Assembly: GCA_016706405.1 (NCBI GenBank)
Contig: JADJJT010000003.1
Coordinates: forward strand, 186,001-250,000
From: Sphingobacteriales bacterium
GTDB lineage: Bacteria; Bacteroidota; Bacteroidia; Chitinophagales; UBA2359
Direction of reading: 5' to 3'
DNA length: 64,000 nucleotides
Below the pieces are notes generated by a model. The model was given only the letters and a program-made list of their open reading frames with translations, ran no database searches and was not told the origin of the DNA. Both the position numbers and the translations under genes were made by a program. The stretch's first letter is position 1; each line of letters starts with the position of its first letter. Below, piece after piece: positions 43,728-53,894 of this stretch.

Positions 43728-44885
43728 GTGTCAGGCATTTACATCCATATACCGTTTTGCAAACAAGCATGTCATTACTGCGATTTTCATTTTAGCACCT
43801 CGTTAAAATACAAAGCGCAAATGGTAGCTGCCTTATGCCGCGAAATTGCCTTGCGCCAAACCTATCTGCCGGAAAATAACAATTCTATTCAAAGCATTTA
43901 CTTTGGCGGAGGCACCCCTTCCTTATTAAGCGAAATTGAGTTGACTCAAATTTTTAAGACCCTCGAAACACATTTTAACTTTGCAAATAACACCGAAATT
44001 ACCCTTGAAGCTAATCCGGATGATTTGGATAAAAATTATATCCGGATGCTGCGGCAATTACCCATCAATCGGCTAAGTATTGGCATTCAATCTTTTCATG
44101 AAGCCGATTTGCTGTTTATGAACCGCGCCCACAACGCCCAACAAGCCCTTGATGGCGTACGCCGTGCGCAAGATGCCGACATCACCAATCTTAGTATCGA
44201 TCTTATTTATGGCACTCCTACCCTCAACCAAACCTTGTGGCAGCAAAATTTAAATCAAACCATAGCATTGCAAGTGCCTCATGTCTCGGCCTATTGCCTT
44301 ACCGTTGAGCCACGCACTGCATTGTACCATTTTATCCAAAAAGGCAAAGTAAATCCACCAAACGACGAGCAAGCCGCCAAACAATTTGTGATGCTAAGCC
44401 AAACGCTTACACAAAACGGATTTACACACTACGAAATATCTAATTTAGCGCTTCCGGGCTTCGAAGCGAAACACAACAGCAGTTATTGGCAGGGCAAACC
44501 CTATTTAGGCATAGGCCCCTCGGCGCACTCGTTTAACGGCCTTACCCGACAGTGGAATATAGCCCATAACCCACAATACATTAAAACTATTGAGTTGGGG
44601 CAATTACCCGTAGCCGAAGTTGAAGAACTAACCACTAACCAACGCTTCAACGAATATCTTATGACATCTTTGCGCACCTTAAATGGCTGTAATTTGAATA
44701 CGATAACCCAACAGTTTGGGCAAACTTATTCCAATTACCTCGTTAAGGCAGCACACAACTACGTTGAAACCGGACAAATGGTTAAGCCCCAGCCACATGT
44801 ATTGGCTTTGGCAGCCCATGCCCGTTTTGTTTCAGATGGTATTATAAGCCAACTTTTTATTATTGACAAAGACGAAAATAAATAA
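43728..44885 (+). CDS. hemW: Radical SAM heme chaperone HemW
   Basis: HemW is a radical-SAM homologue of coproporphyrinogen dehydrogenase that binds heme and is thought to insert it into respiratory enzymes. The [4Fe-4S] motif is CxxxCxxC at Cys11, Cys15, Cys18 (CKQACHYCDF), with SIYFGGGTPSLL and LEANPDDL following, then LSIGIQSFHEADL. The fourth cysteine used by true HemN (CxxxCxxCxC) is replaced by Phe20, favouring HemW. The reading begins with a GTG at 43728, which matches the family N-terminus IYIHIPFC. 385 residues. Confidence 0.92.
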   Translation: MSGIYIHIPFCKQACHYCDFHFSTSLKYKAQMVAALCREIALRQTYLPENNNSIQSIYFGGGTPSLLSEIELTQIFKTLETHFNFANNTEITLEANPDDLDKNYIRMLRQLPINRLSIGIQSFHEADLLFMNRAHNAQQALDGVRRAQDADITNLSIDLIYGTPTLNQTLWQQNLNQTIALQVPHVSAYCLTVEPRTALYHFIQKGKVNPPNDEQAAKQFVMLSQTLTQNGFTHYEISNLALPGFEAKHNSSYWQGKPYLGIGPSAHSFNGLTRQWNIAHNPQYIKTIELGQLPVAEVEELTTNQRFNEYLMTSLRTLNGCNLNTITQQFGQTYSNYLVKAAHNYVETGQMVKPQPHVLALAAHARFVSDGIISQLFIIDKDENK

Positions 44886-44934
44886 TAACAATACACTATC
44901 TACACCTCACAAAGTAAATAATGAAACTTATAAT

Positions 44935-44964
44935 TTTGATTTTAAGAAATAATATTTAAATTTG
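44935..44964 (+). promoter_or_regulatory. Promoter of the subtilisin-like protease gene
   Basis: TTTG at 44935-44938 and TAAATTTG at 44957-44964, 18 bases apart, 64 bases before the ATG. Confidence 0.65.
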
Positions 44965-45028
44965 CCAATTCATCAGCCACCAGCCAAAAGCCACCAACCT
45001 ATTAGTCACTCACATCACTTTATAACAC

Positions 45029-47710
45029 ATGGCCTGCAAATTAAAATTAATTTTTGTTTTCGTAATTTATATACTTAACAGTAGTTTTTACCAAAACACA
45101 GTTGCCCAAACAGTCAAGCTCCCCAAAATTCCGGGCGAAATATTGGTTCAGCTATCAAACAACTTTACCCCCAGCCAAATAGCTGCTGAATTTTCTGCTT
45201 ATAATCTTTGCCTAAAACAAGCAATTGTACCATCGCTTAATATTTGGTTATTTACGCATCAGGCTGCCAATCAAAACAACTTGTACCAAGCTATGCTTCG
45301 GCATCGGGGAGTGAGGCAAGTACAATACAACCACTTATTAAAGAGCAGGCAAACAACACCCAACGACCCCAATTTTTTGTATCAATGGCAATACGTTAAT
45401 GACGGCAACAGCGGCGGAGTTGCCGATGCCGATATAGATGCCGACCAAGCTTGGGATATTACTACCGGAGGCTTTACACCTTTAAATGATGAAATTGTTG
45501 TAGCCATTTTAGACGATGGAGTGGATGATACACATCCGGATATAACGCCCAATTTATGGGTAAATCTCAACGAAACAGCCAATAACAGCATAGACGACGA
45601 TGGCAATGGCTATATTGACGATGTGCGAGGTTGGTACAATGCCAAAAATAATGACCAAATTGACGGTGGATTTTTTGGCGGTTCGCATGGCACGCCTGTT
45701 TGTGGTATTGTTGGGGCAAAAGGCAATAATAACGAAGGTGTTTGCGGCGTAAACTGGAACGTAAAATTAATGGTGGTTGTTATGGACGAACTGACTGAGG
45801 CCGAAGCCTTGGCCGGGTATGGCTATGTATTAGCAAACCGGAAATTGTACAACGAAACCAGCGGTAAAAAAGGTGCCTTTGTGGTAGCCTCGAACGCATC
45901 TTGGGGAATAGACTATGGCAAACCCGCAGACGCGCCCTTGTGGTGCACAATGTACGATGCCCTTGGCGAGCAAGGTGTTTTAAACGTAGGTGCTACCGCC
46001 AATTTAAACATAAACGTTGATGTAGAGGGCGACCTGCCAACTACTTGCCCCAGCGACTATTTAATTGCCGTAACCAATGTAAACAACAAAGACATAAAAA
46101 TAAATGCCGCCGGCTACGGAAGCACCCATATTGACCTTGGCGCATTTGGCGAAGATGTTTACACTACTGCCGATGGCGGCAAATATGCACCTTTTGGCGG
46201 AACGTCGGGGGCTGCCCCACACGTAACCGGCACCATAGCATTATTGTATGCCGCAGCCTGCCCCGGATTTACCGCTTTGGCAAAATCAAAACCCAATGAG
46301 GCCGCCTTAGCAGTACGCACCTATATTTTACAAAGCACCGACCCAAACACCTCGCTAACGGGCATTACCGCTACCAATGGCCGACTTAACACCTTTAACG
46401 CTTTACAATTAACCCTTGCCGACCCCTTGTGTAATGATACAATATGTATTGCACCCTATAATTTACAGGCAAACGATATCACTGCTACGCAGGCCACCTT
46501 AAATTGGCAGTTGTTTATTGCCGCCCCAACCTACAATTTGCGTTACAAAGCCATTGAAACTGCCGACTGGCAAACTGCCACCACCACAGCCAACAGCTAC
46601 TTTATAAGTAATTTATTGGCCTGCACAACCTACGAATTTCAGGTGCAAGCTATTTGTGAAGACGATATTGAAAGCCCATATAGTGCTTCGGGGGTGTTTA
46701 CCACCGCCGACTGTTGCCAAGCACCGCCCGCCCTGCTTGCATCGCAAATAAACAAAACAACAGCAACAGTAAATTGGCAAAGCCAAGCTTTGGTTACACA
46801 ATACGAACTTAGCTATACCCCCGTATGGCCGCTAAATTGGCAAACACTAACTACAACCGATACTTTTTTAACAGTTCCAAATTTAGACAGTTGCCTGCAA
46901 TACCATTTTAAATTGGTAAGTATTTGCTCACAAGCAGCATCGGCATCGATAAACACTGTTATACAAACCAAGGGCTGCGGAACCTGTTTAGATGCCAACT
47001 ATTGCACTGCCAAAGGCAATATTGAAGCCAAAGAAGAATATATTAAAACAGTGCAAATTGGCAATTATACCCACGAATCGGGGCAAGACGGCGGTTATAT
47101 GCTTATTGATAGTACTGACCTTACCCTGCAAACGACCGAAGTTTACGAACTGCAGCTTACGCCCGGATTTAACAGTTTCAATTTTAACGAATATTGGCGA
47201 ATATGGATAGATTATGACCAAGATGGCCTATTCAACCCGGTTGCCGAATTGGCCTACGACTCAGAAAAGGCCTGGAATAAAGCAATTAAAGGAAGTTTAG
47301 TTATCCCCAACACAGCTGCTCCGGGGTTTACCCGAATGCGTGTAGCCATGCGTTTTAAAGAAGCACCGTCCGAGTGTGGGCAGTTTTCGTTTGGCGAAGT
47401 GCAGGATTATTGTATAATTATAACACCCAACACCGGAGTTCCACAGTTGCCACCAAACAACATACTTATAGCACAAAACCCCTTTGCAAATTCAATATTT
47501 ATAAGCATAGTAGCCAATAAACCTACAAACTTGCAGTTGATACTGACAAACATTACAGGACAAAAAGTAGTGAGTAAAGATTTTATTTTAACATCCGGAA
47601 TTAATAGCCTAAGCCTTGAAACGAGCGGCGTACCTGCCGGCATGTATTTTTTATCCGGATATTTTGCTGGGCAGCCGCATAGCGCTTTCCATCAAAAATT
47701 AGTGAAATAA
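45029..47710 (+). CDS. Secreted S8 subtilisin-like protease with FN3, GEVED and T9SS tail
   Basis: Extracellular serine protease of 893 residues. Signal peptide about 1-27, a propeptide-like region to about 110, and the peptidase with catalytic Asp162 (AILDDGVD), His220 (GSHGTPVCG) and Ser393 (GGTSGAAPHV). Two fibronectin type III-like repeats follow (about 470-660, LNWQLFIAAPTYNLRYKAIE and VNWQSQALVTQYELSY), then a GEVED domain with WRIWIDYDQDGLFNP and FGEVQDYCI. The last 80 residues end in the Por secretion pattern (LAQNPFANSIFI, VPAGMYFLSGYFAG), so T9SS export is expected. A TTTG/TAAATTTG promoter precedes it. It converges on msrB with a 10-base gap. Confidence 0.93.
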   Translation: MACKLKLIFVFVIYILNSSFYQNTVAQTVKLPKIPGEILVQLSNNFTPSQIAAEFSAYNLCLKQAIVPSLNIWLFTHQAANQNNLYQAMLRHRGVRQVQYNHLLKSRQTTPNDPNFLYQWQYVNDGNSGGVADADIDADQAWDITTGGFTPLNDEIVVAILDDGVDDTHPDITPNLWVNLNETANNSIDDDGNGYIDDVRGWYNAKNNDQIDGGFFGGSHGTPVCGIVGAKGNNNEGVCGVNWNVKLMVVVMDELTEAEALAGYGYVLANRKLYNETSGKKGAFVVASNASWGIDYGKPADAPLWCTMYDALGEQGVLNVGATANLNINVDVEGDLPTTCPSDYLIAVTNVNNKDIKINAAGYGSTHIDLGAFGEDVYTTADGGKYAPFGGTSGAAPHVTGTIALLYAAACPGFTALAKSKPNEAALAVRTYILQSTDPNTSLTGITATNGRLNTFNALQLTLADPLCNDTICIAPYNLQANDITATQATLNWQLFIAAPTYNLRYKAIETADWQTATTTANSYFISNLLACTTYEFQVQAICEDDIESPYSASGVFTTADCCQAPPALLASQINKTTATVNWQSQALVTQYELSYTPVWPLNWQTLTTTDTFLTVPNLDSCLQYHFKLVSICSQAASASINTVIQTKGCGTCLDANYCTAKGNIEAKEEYIKTVQIGNYTHESGQDGGYMLIDSTDLTLQTTEVYELQLTPGFNSFNFNEYWRIWIDYDQDGLFNPVAELAYDSEKAWNKAIKGSLVIPNTAAPGFTRMRVAMRFKEAPSECGQFSFGEVQDYCIIITPNTGVPQLPPNNILIAQNPFANSIFISIVANKPTNLQLILTNITGQKVVSKDFILTSGINSLSLETSGVPAGMYFLSGYFAGQPHSAFHQKLVK

Positions 47711-47720
47711 AAGAGGGAAA

Positions 47721-48278
47721 TTATTTTGAATTTTCCGGCTCAAAATCTAACGCAGCCGAGTTAATGCAGTAGCGCAAGCCAGTTGGCTTAGGGCCATCGT
47801 CAAAAACATGGCCAAGATGGGCTTCGCAACGGTTGCAAACGACTTCAGAACGTTCCATTCCCAGTGATTTGTCGAGGTGTTGGCCAACGTTTTGTTGGTT
47901 GACGGGCTGGTAATAACTTGGCCAGCCAGTACCACTATCAAACTTTGCGCCGCTTGAAAACAAAGGCAACCCGCACGACACACAAGTATAAATACCTTTT
48001 TCGTGGTGGTTGTTATATTTGCCCGTAAAGGCGCTTTCAGTTCCTTTTTGACGGGTAACGTAATATTGCATTTCGGTAAGTTGGGCTTTCCATTCGCTAT
48101 CGGTTTTAATAATTTTAGCAAATGGCAGGTTTTGTTCTGTACTCTTTTTTTGCTGGTTAGCATTGGCGCCAACACCGCCATTTTGTGAAGATGGATTTTG
48201 ACTGTTTATACTGCACGAACTGTTTAATAATAAGGCTAAAATAACAAATACGCTAAGTAGGAAAGAAGAAAATGACAT
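47721..48278 (-). CDS. msrB: Peptide-methionine (R)-S-oxide reductase MsrB, lipoprotein
   Basis: Reduces methionine-R-sulfoxide in proteins. The ATG at 48278 opens a lipoprotein signal with LNSSC (Cys22 region), so the enzyme repairs periplasmic or surface proteins. The MsrB domain is complete: zinc cysteines CVSC and CNRC, GTGWPSYYQPV, and the catalytic Cys in GLRYCINSAAL. The region SEWKAQLTEMQYYVTRQKGTE is typical for the domain start. 185 residues. An in-frame ATG 13 codons upstream is possible but would separate the signal from the start. Confidence 0.92.
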   Translation of the reverse strand: MSFSSFLLSVFVILALLLNSSCSINSQNPSSQNGGVGANANQQKKSTEQNLPFAKIIKTDSEWKAQLTEMQYYVTRQKGTESAFTGKYNNHHEKGIYTCVSCGLPLFSSGAKFDSGTGWPSYYQPVNQQNVGQHLDKSLGMERSEVVCNRCEAHLGHVFDDGPKPTGLRYCINSAALDFEPENSK

Positions 48279-48576
48279 GATACTATGAATGTGAATTGGG
48301 TGAAGAATTTGAAACAAATTTTAGCACAATTTTAATTAAATTTCTTCATCCCGATAAAAATTATCCGGATGAATTGGAGCAAAGCGATTAGGCTTGCTCT
48401 GACAGAAAACAGTTATTTTTCAGTTAAAGTTTAAACGAATATATGTTTTTCCAGAACGAACTAAATGCTGAAAAAGTTTATTACCATCCGGATTTTAAAT
48501 CATAACGGTCGTTGATCTCCGGATAGAAATTCACTTCCGCTTAACGTAACGCAGAGATACATTTTTAAATTGTCAA
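48279..48576. other. Spacer between the amidase and msrB genes
   Basis: 298 bases. Contains three TCCGGAT copies and an imperfect hairpin (GAGCAA/TTGCTC around 48377-48400) with no T-run. No gene seen. Confidence 0.45.
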
Positions 48577-49461
48577 TTAGTAAAAAAGCAGTAAGGCGTC
48601 AAACATGGCATTTGCAATTTCGTTTTGCCCTTCTTCTGAACCTAAATAAAGCTCTTCGGTAGCATTGCTCAAATAACCAATTTCTACCAATACACTTGGA
48701 ATACCTGTTTTGTACAAGACCCAAAAATTGCCTTGTTTTACGCCGCGGCAAGGCAAATTGGGCAAAACACACAATTTATTGGAAATAAGGCTTGCCAAGT
48801 TGGTGTTTTGATCCATATTGTCGGCTTTAAAAATTTCGCCTAAAATTGCCCGAGTTGCAGGGTCTAAGGGTTCGGCTGGATCAAAACTATATTTATTTTG
48901 GTAATTTTCTTCCAATTTTATTACCTCGTTTTCAATTTGCTCGGTAAATGAGGTGGCCCCAATATTTTCTGACATTATATAAACCTCAGACCCCCGAACA
49001 CTTTTTGATTTTGGGTGTGAATTACAATGGATTGAAATAAATATATCGGCGCCATATTTATTAGCCATTAACGAGCGTTGCCATAACGGTACAAATATAT
49101 CAATATCGCGCGTATAAATGACCTCGACCTGCGGGAAATTTTGCCTGATAACTTCACCGAGTTTTAAAGCAACTTGCAGATTAATATCTTTTTCAGCAAA
49201 CAATTTGCCCTTACAACCCGGATCCTTACCTCCATGTCCGGGGTCAATAATAATTTTTTTAAGGGCGCGGGGTGTTTGAATACATAAATCGGTATTGCTT
49301 TTATTAACCAAATTGCTTTCAACTACAGTGTTTGAGGATGGAGTAGCTGATTTGGCTACGGCAAAAGGCAATGGGTTTGGGCAAAAGAGTGCCAATAAAA
49401 TGGTAAAAATGATTGCTGAAAAAACCTTAAAAATTTTTGGGGTAAAATATTGTGCCCGCAT
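48577..49461 (-). CDS. N-acetylmuramoyl-L-alanine amidase (AmiC/Amidase_3 type)
   Basis: Zinc amidase that splits the bond between MurNAc and L-Ala in peptidoglycan, usually at the division septum. A hydrophobic N-terminal segment (about 15-37) acts as export signal. The catalytic domain carries KIIIDPGHGGKDPGC (Zn His), NLQVALKLGEVI, VIYTRDIDIFVPL, FISIHCNSHPK (second His) and SVLVEIGYLSNATEE (catalytic Glu). 294 residues, normal for a single-domain enzyme. It is transcribed divergently from lptD, 73 bases away, a sensible pairing of wall and outer-membrane functions. Confidence 0.92.
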   Translation of the reverse strand: MRAQYFTPKIFKVFSAIIFTILLALFCPNPLPFAVAKSATPSSNTVVESNLVNKSNTDLCIQTPRALKKIIIDPGHGGKDPGCKGKLFAEKDINLQVALKLGEVIRQNFPQVEVIYTRDIDIFVPLWQRSLMANKYGADIFISIHCNSHPKSKSVRGSEVYIMSENIGATSFTEQIENEVIKLEENYQNKYSFDPAEPLDPATRAILGEIFKADNMDQNTNLASLISNKLCVLPNLPCRGVKQGNFWVLYKTGIPSVLVEIGYLSNATEELYLGSEEGQNEIANAMFDALLLFY

Positions 49462-49466
49462 AAACG

Positions 49467-49496
49467 TTGTTATAAGCTATGTATTTATTACTTTTG
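49467..49496 (+). promoter_or_regulatory. Promoter of lptD
   Basis: TTG at 49467-49469 and TACTTTTG at 49489-49496, 19 bases apart, 38 bases before the ATG at 49535. Confidence 0.7.
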
Positions 49497-49534
49497 TGGT
49501 AAATAGCAAAATTGCCAAGCCTTATCTTATTTTC

Positions 49535-52348
49535 ATGTTGAGCGATAAAAGCGACAAAATTAGTATTAAATTTTTGCAGCTAATAATTTTTTTTTGTAGC
49601 TTATACGTTTCCCATCTTATTTTCAGGTCTGATTTAAGTGCGCAAAACTCATTGCCAGCAACTATAATATCCGGAAAAACTGATACGATAAAACGCGACT
49701 CGTTAGCTGTTGCTCCCTTAGATAGCATTGACCTGAAAGGGCTTAAAACAGCTACCGATAATTTTGATGCACCCGTAAATTACAAAGCACGAGACAGCAT
49801 TGTTTACGACCTTACCAACGAAAAAGCTTTTATTTACGGGCAAGGCGAGGTTACGCAAAAAGATGTGAACCTTAAAGCCGGTTTCATTGACTTAAATAAT
49901 AAAACCAAGCTGGTTGCTGCCATAGGGCGTGCCGACTCATCCGGAAGTATTATAGAGAAACCTATTTTTTCGCAAGGCGAGCAAGTTTTTAACGCCACCG
50001 AGCTATCGTACAATTTTAAAACAAAAAAAGGGCGAATTAATGACGTAGTAACACAACAAGGCGATGGCTTTTTACATGGCGAGCAGGTTAAAAAAAGTCC
50101 GGATAACGAATTTTACGCTTACCACAATTATTATACAACTTGTAATTTAGAAGAGCCACATTTTCACATTGCATTAAAAAAAGTAAAAGTTGTACCCAAC
50201 GAGTTAATTGTTTCGGGCCCGGCGCAACTTACCATCCAAAACGTGCCTACGCCGTTGGTGCTTCCATTTGGAATTTTCCCAATTCAAAAAGGGCAAAGAT
50301 CCGGAATTGTACTACCAAGCTGGGGTTTTTCGCCAACACAGGGCTATTATTTCAGAAACGGCGGCATTTATTTGGGCTTTGGCCGTTTAGCCGATTTTGA
50401 ACTTACCAGCGATATTTATACCCGCGGCACCTGGCGATTAAATTTATTGAGCCGCTATGTGCGCCGGTATCGTTTTAATGGCAATTTTAATATTGGCTAT
50501 GGCATGGCAAAAAATGGCGACCCCATAACCCCCGATTTTACCAAGTCGAAAAATTTTGAAGTGAGTTGGCAGCACAACCAAGACCAAAAGGCACATCCTT
50601 ACAGGCGTTTTTCGGCCAATGTGCGTTTTTTAAGCAATAATTACACCCGCACCTACGAAGTATCAAACCAAGATGTGCTAACCAATACCTACAATTCGTC
50701 AATAAGTTTTAATTATACTTTTCCGCATAGCCCGTTTAGTTTTACCGCCCAAGCCAACCACGACCAAAACACAAACACCCGCATTGCCACGCTTACATTG
50801 CCGCGCCTTACGCTTAATATGCGAAGCATTAACCCCTTTAAACGCAAAATACAAGTAGGCAAACAACGGTGGTACGAAAAAATTGCCCTTAATTACAACA
50901 ACAACGCCTTGGCCAAAATTGTAGCCGCCGATAGTTTGCTGCTTACCAAACAGGCGCTCGAATATTTAGAGGCGGGCATGGCGCACCAAGCAAGTTTGCG
51001 CACCGATTTTAAGTTGTTTAAATATTTTAATTTAGCACCAAGCTTTAATTATACCGAAAACTGGTATCCGCAATCGACCCGCAAAGTATTTATTGCCGAC
51101 ACCACCTACGAAACTATAACTACTACAACCGGCGAAACAAAAACAGATACAATTTTGCCGCATTTAAAAACCATTAAAGACAAAGGTTTTGCTTCAACGC
51201 GCTATTTTAGTGCTTCGACTTCACTTTCGACTCGTATTTATGGCAGTTTTTTGTTTAAACGTGGGCGCATTGCTGGCATTAGACACGAGGTAAACCCTTC
51301 GGTTGGTTTTTCGTATAGCCCTAATTTTGCCGACCCGTTTTGGGGCTATTATCAACAAATTGAAGATGAAAACGGCCAATATATTTCCGGACAAAATGAA
51401 GAAGTTTACAAATATTTAAATTTAGATACAAACTACCGCTACTCCATTTTTGAAGGTATGCCATTTGGTGGCCCTGGCTCCGGAAAATCCGGAACAATTA
51501 GCTTTTCAATTGGCAATAATTTACAAATGAAAATGCGCCCCAAAATAGATACCACCGAAATCAAAAAGAAAATTAACCTGATAGACCAATTTTCAGTTGC
51601 ATCAGGTTATAATTTGGCCGCCGACAGCTTAAACTGGCAAATGATAAATTTAAGTGCCCGGACAAATTTGTTTAACGGCGCTGTAAGTATTATTTGGAGT
51701 GCAAGTTACGACCCTTATATTATTAACAGCAATGGCAGAAGGCTAAATACTTTGGTTTGGAACGACAGTAAAAAATTAGCCCGTTTTAACGGCACAAATT
51801 TAACAATTAACACCACACTTAGACCAAAAAACAAACAAACTACCGCAAGTCAGCCACAAACACAGGCACAGGCACAGGCAAATAGCAGTGGGGCAAGGCG
51901 CGGCGAGGGCTTATTACAACCAAGTACTACGCCAAACACTACCGACAACAGAATAAATGAAGAAGAGGCAGAAGCTATTGGTTTAAATCCGGAAAATTAT
52001 GTAAACTGGGAGATACCATGGAATTTATCTGCCGGATATACCTTAAATGTGCAGCCGCAAACATCGAACGGCATCACCAAAAATCAAATTACCCAAACCA
52101 TTGCACTCAATGGTGATATTAATTTAACCTATAAATGGAAAATTGGATTTAGCACCGGCTACGACCTTACAAATAAAGATATTTCGCGCACATCAATAGA
52201 TATTTACCGCGATTTGCATTGCTGGGAAATATTATTCACTATTGCACCATTTGGGCAATATAAACGCTACGATTTTACTTTACGGGCAAAATCGCCCACC
52301 CTGCAAGACCTCAAACTAAGCCGTAAACGCAACTGGCGCGACTTTTAA
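49535..52348 (+). CDS. lptD: LPS-assembly protein LptD (OstA-type) family outer-membrane protein
   Basis: LptD inserts lipopolysaccharide into the outer leaflet of the outer membrane. The ATG at 49535 is chosen over a start 80 codons upstream because it opens a hydrophobic signal region and clears the divergent amidase gene. An N-terminal OstA-like beta-jellyroll (about 75-190: KDVNLKAGFIDLNNKTKLVAA, IFSQGEQVFNATELSYNF, YHNYYTTCNLEEPHFHI) is followed by a large beta-barrel domain including LPFGIFPIQKGQRSG and many amphipathic strands. 937 residues, typical of Bacteroidota LptD. A Gln/Ala-rich insertion (QTQAQAQANSS) lies near the C-terminus. Confidence 0.85.
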   Translation: MLSDKSDKISIKFLQLIIFFCSLYVSHLIFRSDLSAQNSLPATIISGKTDTIKRDSLAVAPLDSIDLKGLKTATDNFDAPVNYKARDSIVYDLTNEKAFIYGQGEVTQKDVNLKAGFIDLNNKTKLVAAIGRADSSGSIIEKPIFSQGEQVFNATELSYNFKTKKGRINDVVTQQGDGFLHGEQVKKSPDNEFYAYHNYYTTCNLEEPHFHIALKKVKVVPNELIVSGPAQLTIQNVPTPLVLPFGIFPIQKGQRSGIVLPSWGFSPTQGYYFRNGGIYLGFGRLADFELTSDIYTRGTWRLNLLSRYVRRYRFNGNFNIGYGMAKNGDPITPDFTKSKNFEVSWQHNQDQKAHPYRRFSANVRFLSNNYTRTYEVSNQDVLTNTYNSSISFNYTFPHSPFSFTAQANHDQNTNTRIATLTLPRLTLNMRSINPFKRKIQVGKQRWYEKIALNYNNNALAKIVAADSLLLTKQALEYLEAGMAHQASLRTDFKLFKYFNLAPSFNYTENWYPQSTRKVFIADTTYETITTTTGETKTDTILPHLKTIKDKGFASTRYFSASTSLSTRIYGSFLFKRGRIAGIRHEVNPSVGFSYSPNFADPFWGYYQQIEDENGQYISGQNEEVYKYLNLDTNYRYSIFEGMPFGGPGSGKSGTISFSIGNNLQMKMRPKIDTTEIKKKINLIDQFSVASGYNLAADSLNWQMINLSARTNLFNGAVSIIWSASYDPYIINSNGRRLNTLVWNDSKKLARFNGTNLTINTTLRPKNKQTTASQPQTQAQAQANSSGARRGEGLLQPSTTPNTTDNRINEEEAEAIGLNPENYVNWEIPWNLSAGYTLNVQPQTSNGITKNQITQTIALNGDINLTYKWKIGFSTGYDLTNKDISRTSIDIYRDLHCWEILFTIAPFGQYKRYDFTLRAKSPTLQDLKLSRKRNWRDF

Positions 52349-52417
52349 CCTCGCACCCTACTTTATTTGCATGCCCCACTCCTACCCTACTTTACCGGGC
52401 TAACTTACAGGCAACAA

Positions 52418-53185
52418 TTAAAGCCATTGTAACTGTTTAGGTTCGAAAGTTTGAGTTTGCCCGTCCAATAATGTCAATTCTAAATGCCCCGAACTGCGTA
52501 CACCTGTCAATTTGGCAGTAAATTCCTGCCCGTTTGCCCTAAATTGCCCCAGTTTGTTAAAACGGTACAAGAATTGAAGGTAGTTTTGATGTAAAATATT
52601 ATACTCGCCCTGATATAACAAAGAATAAAACTTAGAAGTAAAATGATTTAAAAAAGGTAGCACCTGCAATACAGGGTCAATGGTTTGTTGGCTAAGTAAG
52701 GCCAGCGAGGTAGTTCGGGTAGCAATTTCGTCCGGAAAACAGATTTGATTTATATTTAAACCAATACCAACCACCGAAGCATAAATATTATTACCCTGCC
52801 AAATATTTTCAATTAAAATTCCACCTATTTTTTTATCTTCAACAAATAAATCGTTAGGCCATTTAATACAAACCGTTTTAGCTGTAAATTGTTTTAAGCA
52901 ATGTAAGCACCCCAAAGCTATGGCTTGGCTAAGTGCAAACAACTGATTAAAAGGCAAAAAATTTGGATATAAAATATATGAAGCCATTAAGTTTAACCCC
53001 AATTCGCTGTGCCAGTTTGCCCCTTGTTGCCCACGCCCCTGCCATTGATAATTAGCCGTAATGACCGTCCCCTCTTCCGGAAGATTTTTTTTACTAAACT
53101 CCTCATTTTTAATCAATAACATAGCATAATTATTAGTCGAATCAATTTTATCTAACGCAATATGGAACTTTCCGAGTTGTTTCAT
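52418..53185 (-). CDS. birA: Biotin-[acetyl-CoA-carboxylase] ligase
   Basis: Attaches biotin to the carboxyl-carrier protein of acetyl-CoA carboxylase. The catalytic domain has DKIDSTNNYAM, GTVITANYQWQGRGQQGANW (the GRGQQG ATP/biotin loop), IKWPNDLFVEDKKIGGIL and VVGIGLNIN. There is no N-terminal DNA-binding HTH, so this is the monofunctional form, not a repressor. 255 residues. It is divergent from rsfS, 129 bases away; birA next to rsfS-ftsH is a common Bacteroidota arrangement. Confidence 0.93.
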   Translation of the reverse strand: MKQLGKFHIALDKIDSTNNYAMLLIKNEEFSKKNLPEEGTVITANYQWQGRGQQGANWHSELGLNLMASYILYPNFLPFNQLFALSQAIALGCLHCLKQFTAKTVCIKWPNDLFVEDKKIGGILIENIWQGNNIYASVVGIGLNINQICFPDEIATRTTSLALLSQQTIDPVLQVLPFLNHFTSKFYSLLYQGEYNILHQNYLQFLYRFNKLGQFRANGQEFTAKLTGVRSSGHLELTLLDGQTQTFEPKQLQWL

Positions 53186-53314
53186 GCTTATAAAGTACAG
53201 TTTTGGGGCAAAATAACAAAATCCGGATGAAAAAAAGTTATATTTAGCAACAATTACCTACCTTTATTCGTTATTTTATACCACAACCAAATTATTTACT
53301 AATCTACAATTATT

Positions 53315-53785
53315 TTGAAGACCTTAGAAAAAACTAAAACCCGCCGGACTACTACAACAACACCCGCCGCTACTTCGCAAAACTTACAGCAAATTATAGT
53401 TAACTGCATCCTCGATAAAAAAGGCGAGCAGGTTGTAAATATGGATTTGAGCAATTTAGACGACGCCATAGCCGATAATTTTATTATTTGCACCGCCAAC
53501 TCAAACACACAAGTGCGCGCCATTGCCGACGAAATTGCCGAAAAAGTAAAACTGCAGACTGGCGAGTCGTCCGTACGAACCGAAGGAACACAAACCGCCG
53601 AGTGGATTTTAATTGACTATTTTCAGGTTGTGGTGCACGTTTTTAAACGCGAAATACGCGACCTTTACCGACTTGAAGAACTTTGGGCCGATGCCGCTGT
53701 TGCCACCGAATATTTACCCGACGGCTCAACACAGCCCTTTATGATTGTACCGCAGAAATCAAAACCTGTTTTTGCATTTCATTAA
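53315..53785 (+). CDS. rsfS: Ribosomal silencing factor RsfS
   Basis: RsfS binds ribosomal protein uL14 on the 50S subunit and blocks subunit joining when nutrients are short. The 156-residue protein has the usual QQIIVNCILDKKGEQVVNMDLSNL, ADNFIICTANSNTQVRAIADEI and WILIDYFQVVVHVFKREIRDLY. It begins with a TTG at 53315, since no ATG lies in frame before residue 43 and the family starts just ahead of residue 20. The first 20 residues are Thr-rich and possibly not folded. ftsH follows 109 bases downstream on the same strand. Confidence 0.9.
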   Translation: MKTLEKTKTRRTTTTTPAATSQNLQQIIVNCILDKKGEQVVNMDLSNLDDAIADNFIICTANSNTQVRAIADEIAEKVKLQTGESSVRTEGTQTAEWILIDYFQVVVHVFKREIRDLYRLEELWADAAVATEYLPDGSTQPFMIVPQKSKPVFAFH

Positions 53786-53894
53786 ATAAAGCATATTAAC
53801 AAATTTTATCTTCAACACACCCGTATTTGTTTGTTTCTATTTTTTACCACCAACCATTAAACTAACAACATGCTATCTTACGTAGCTTCCTCGT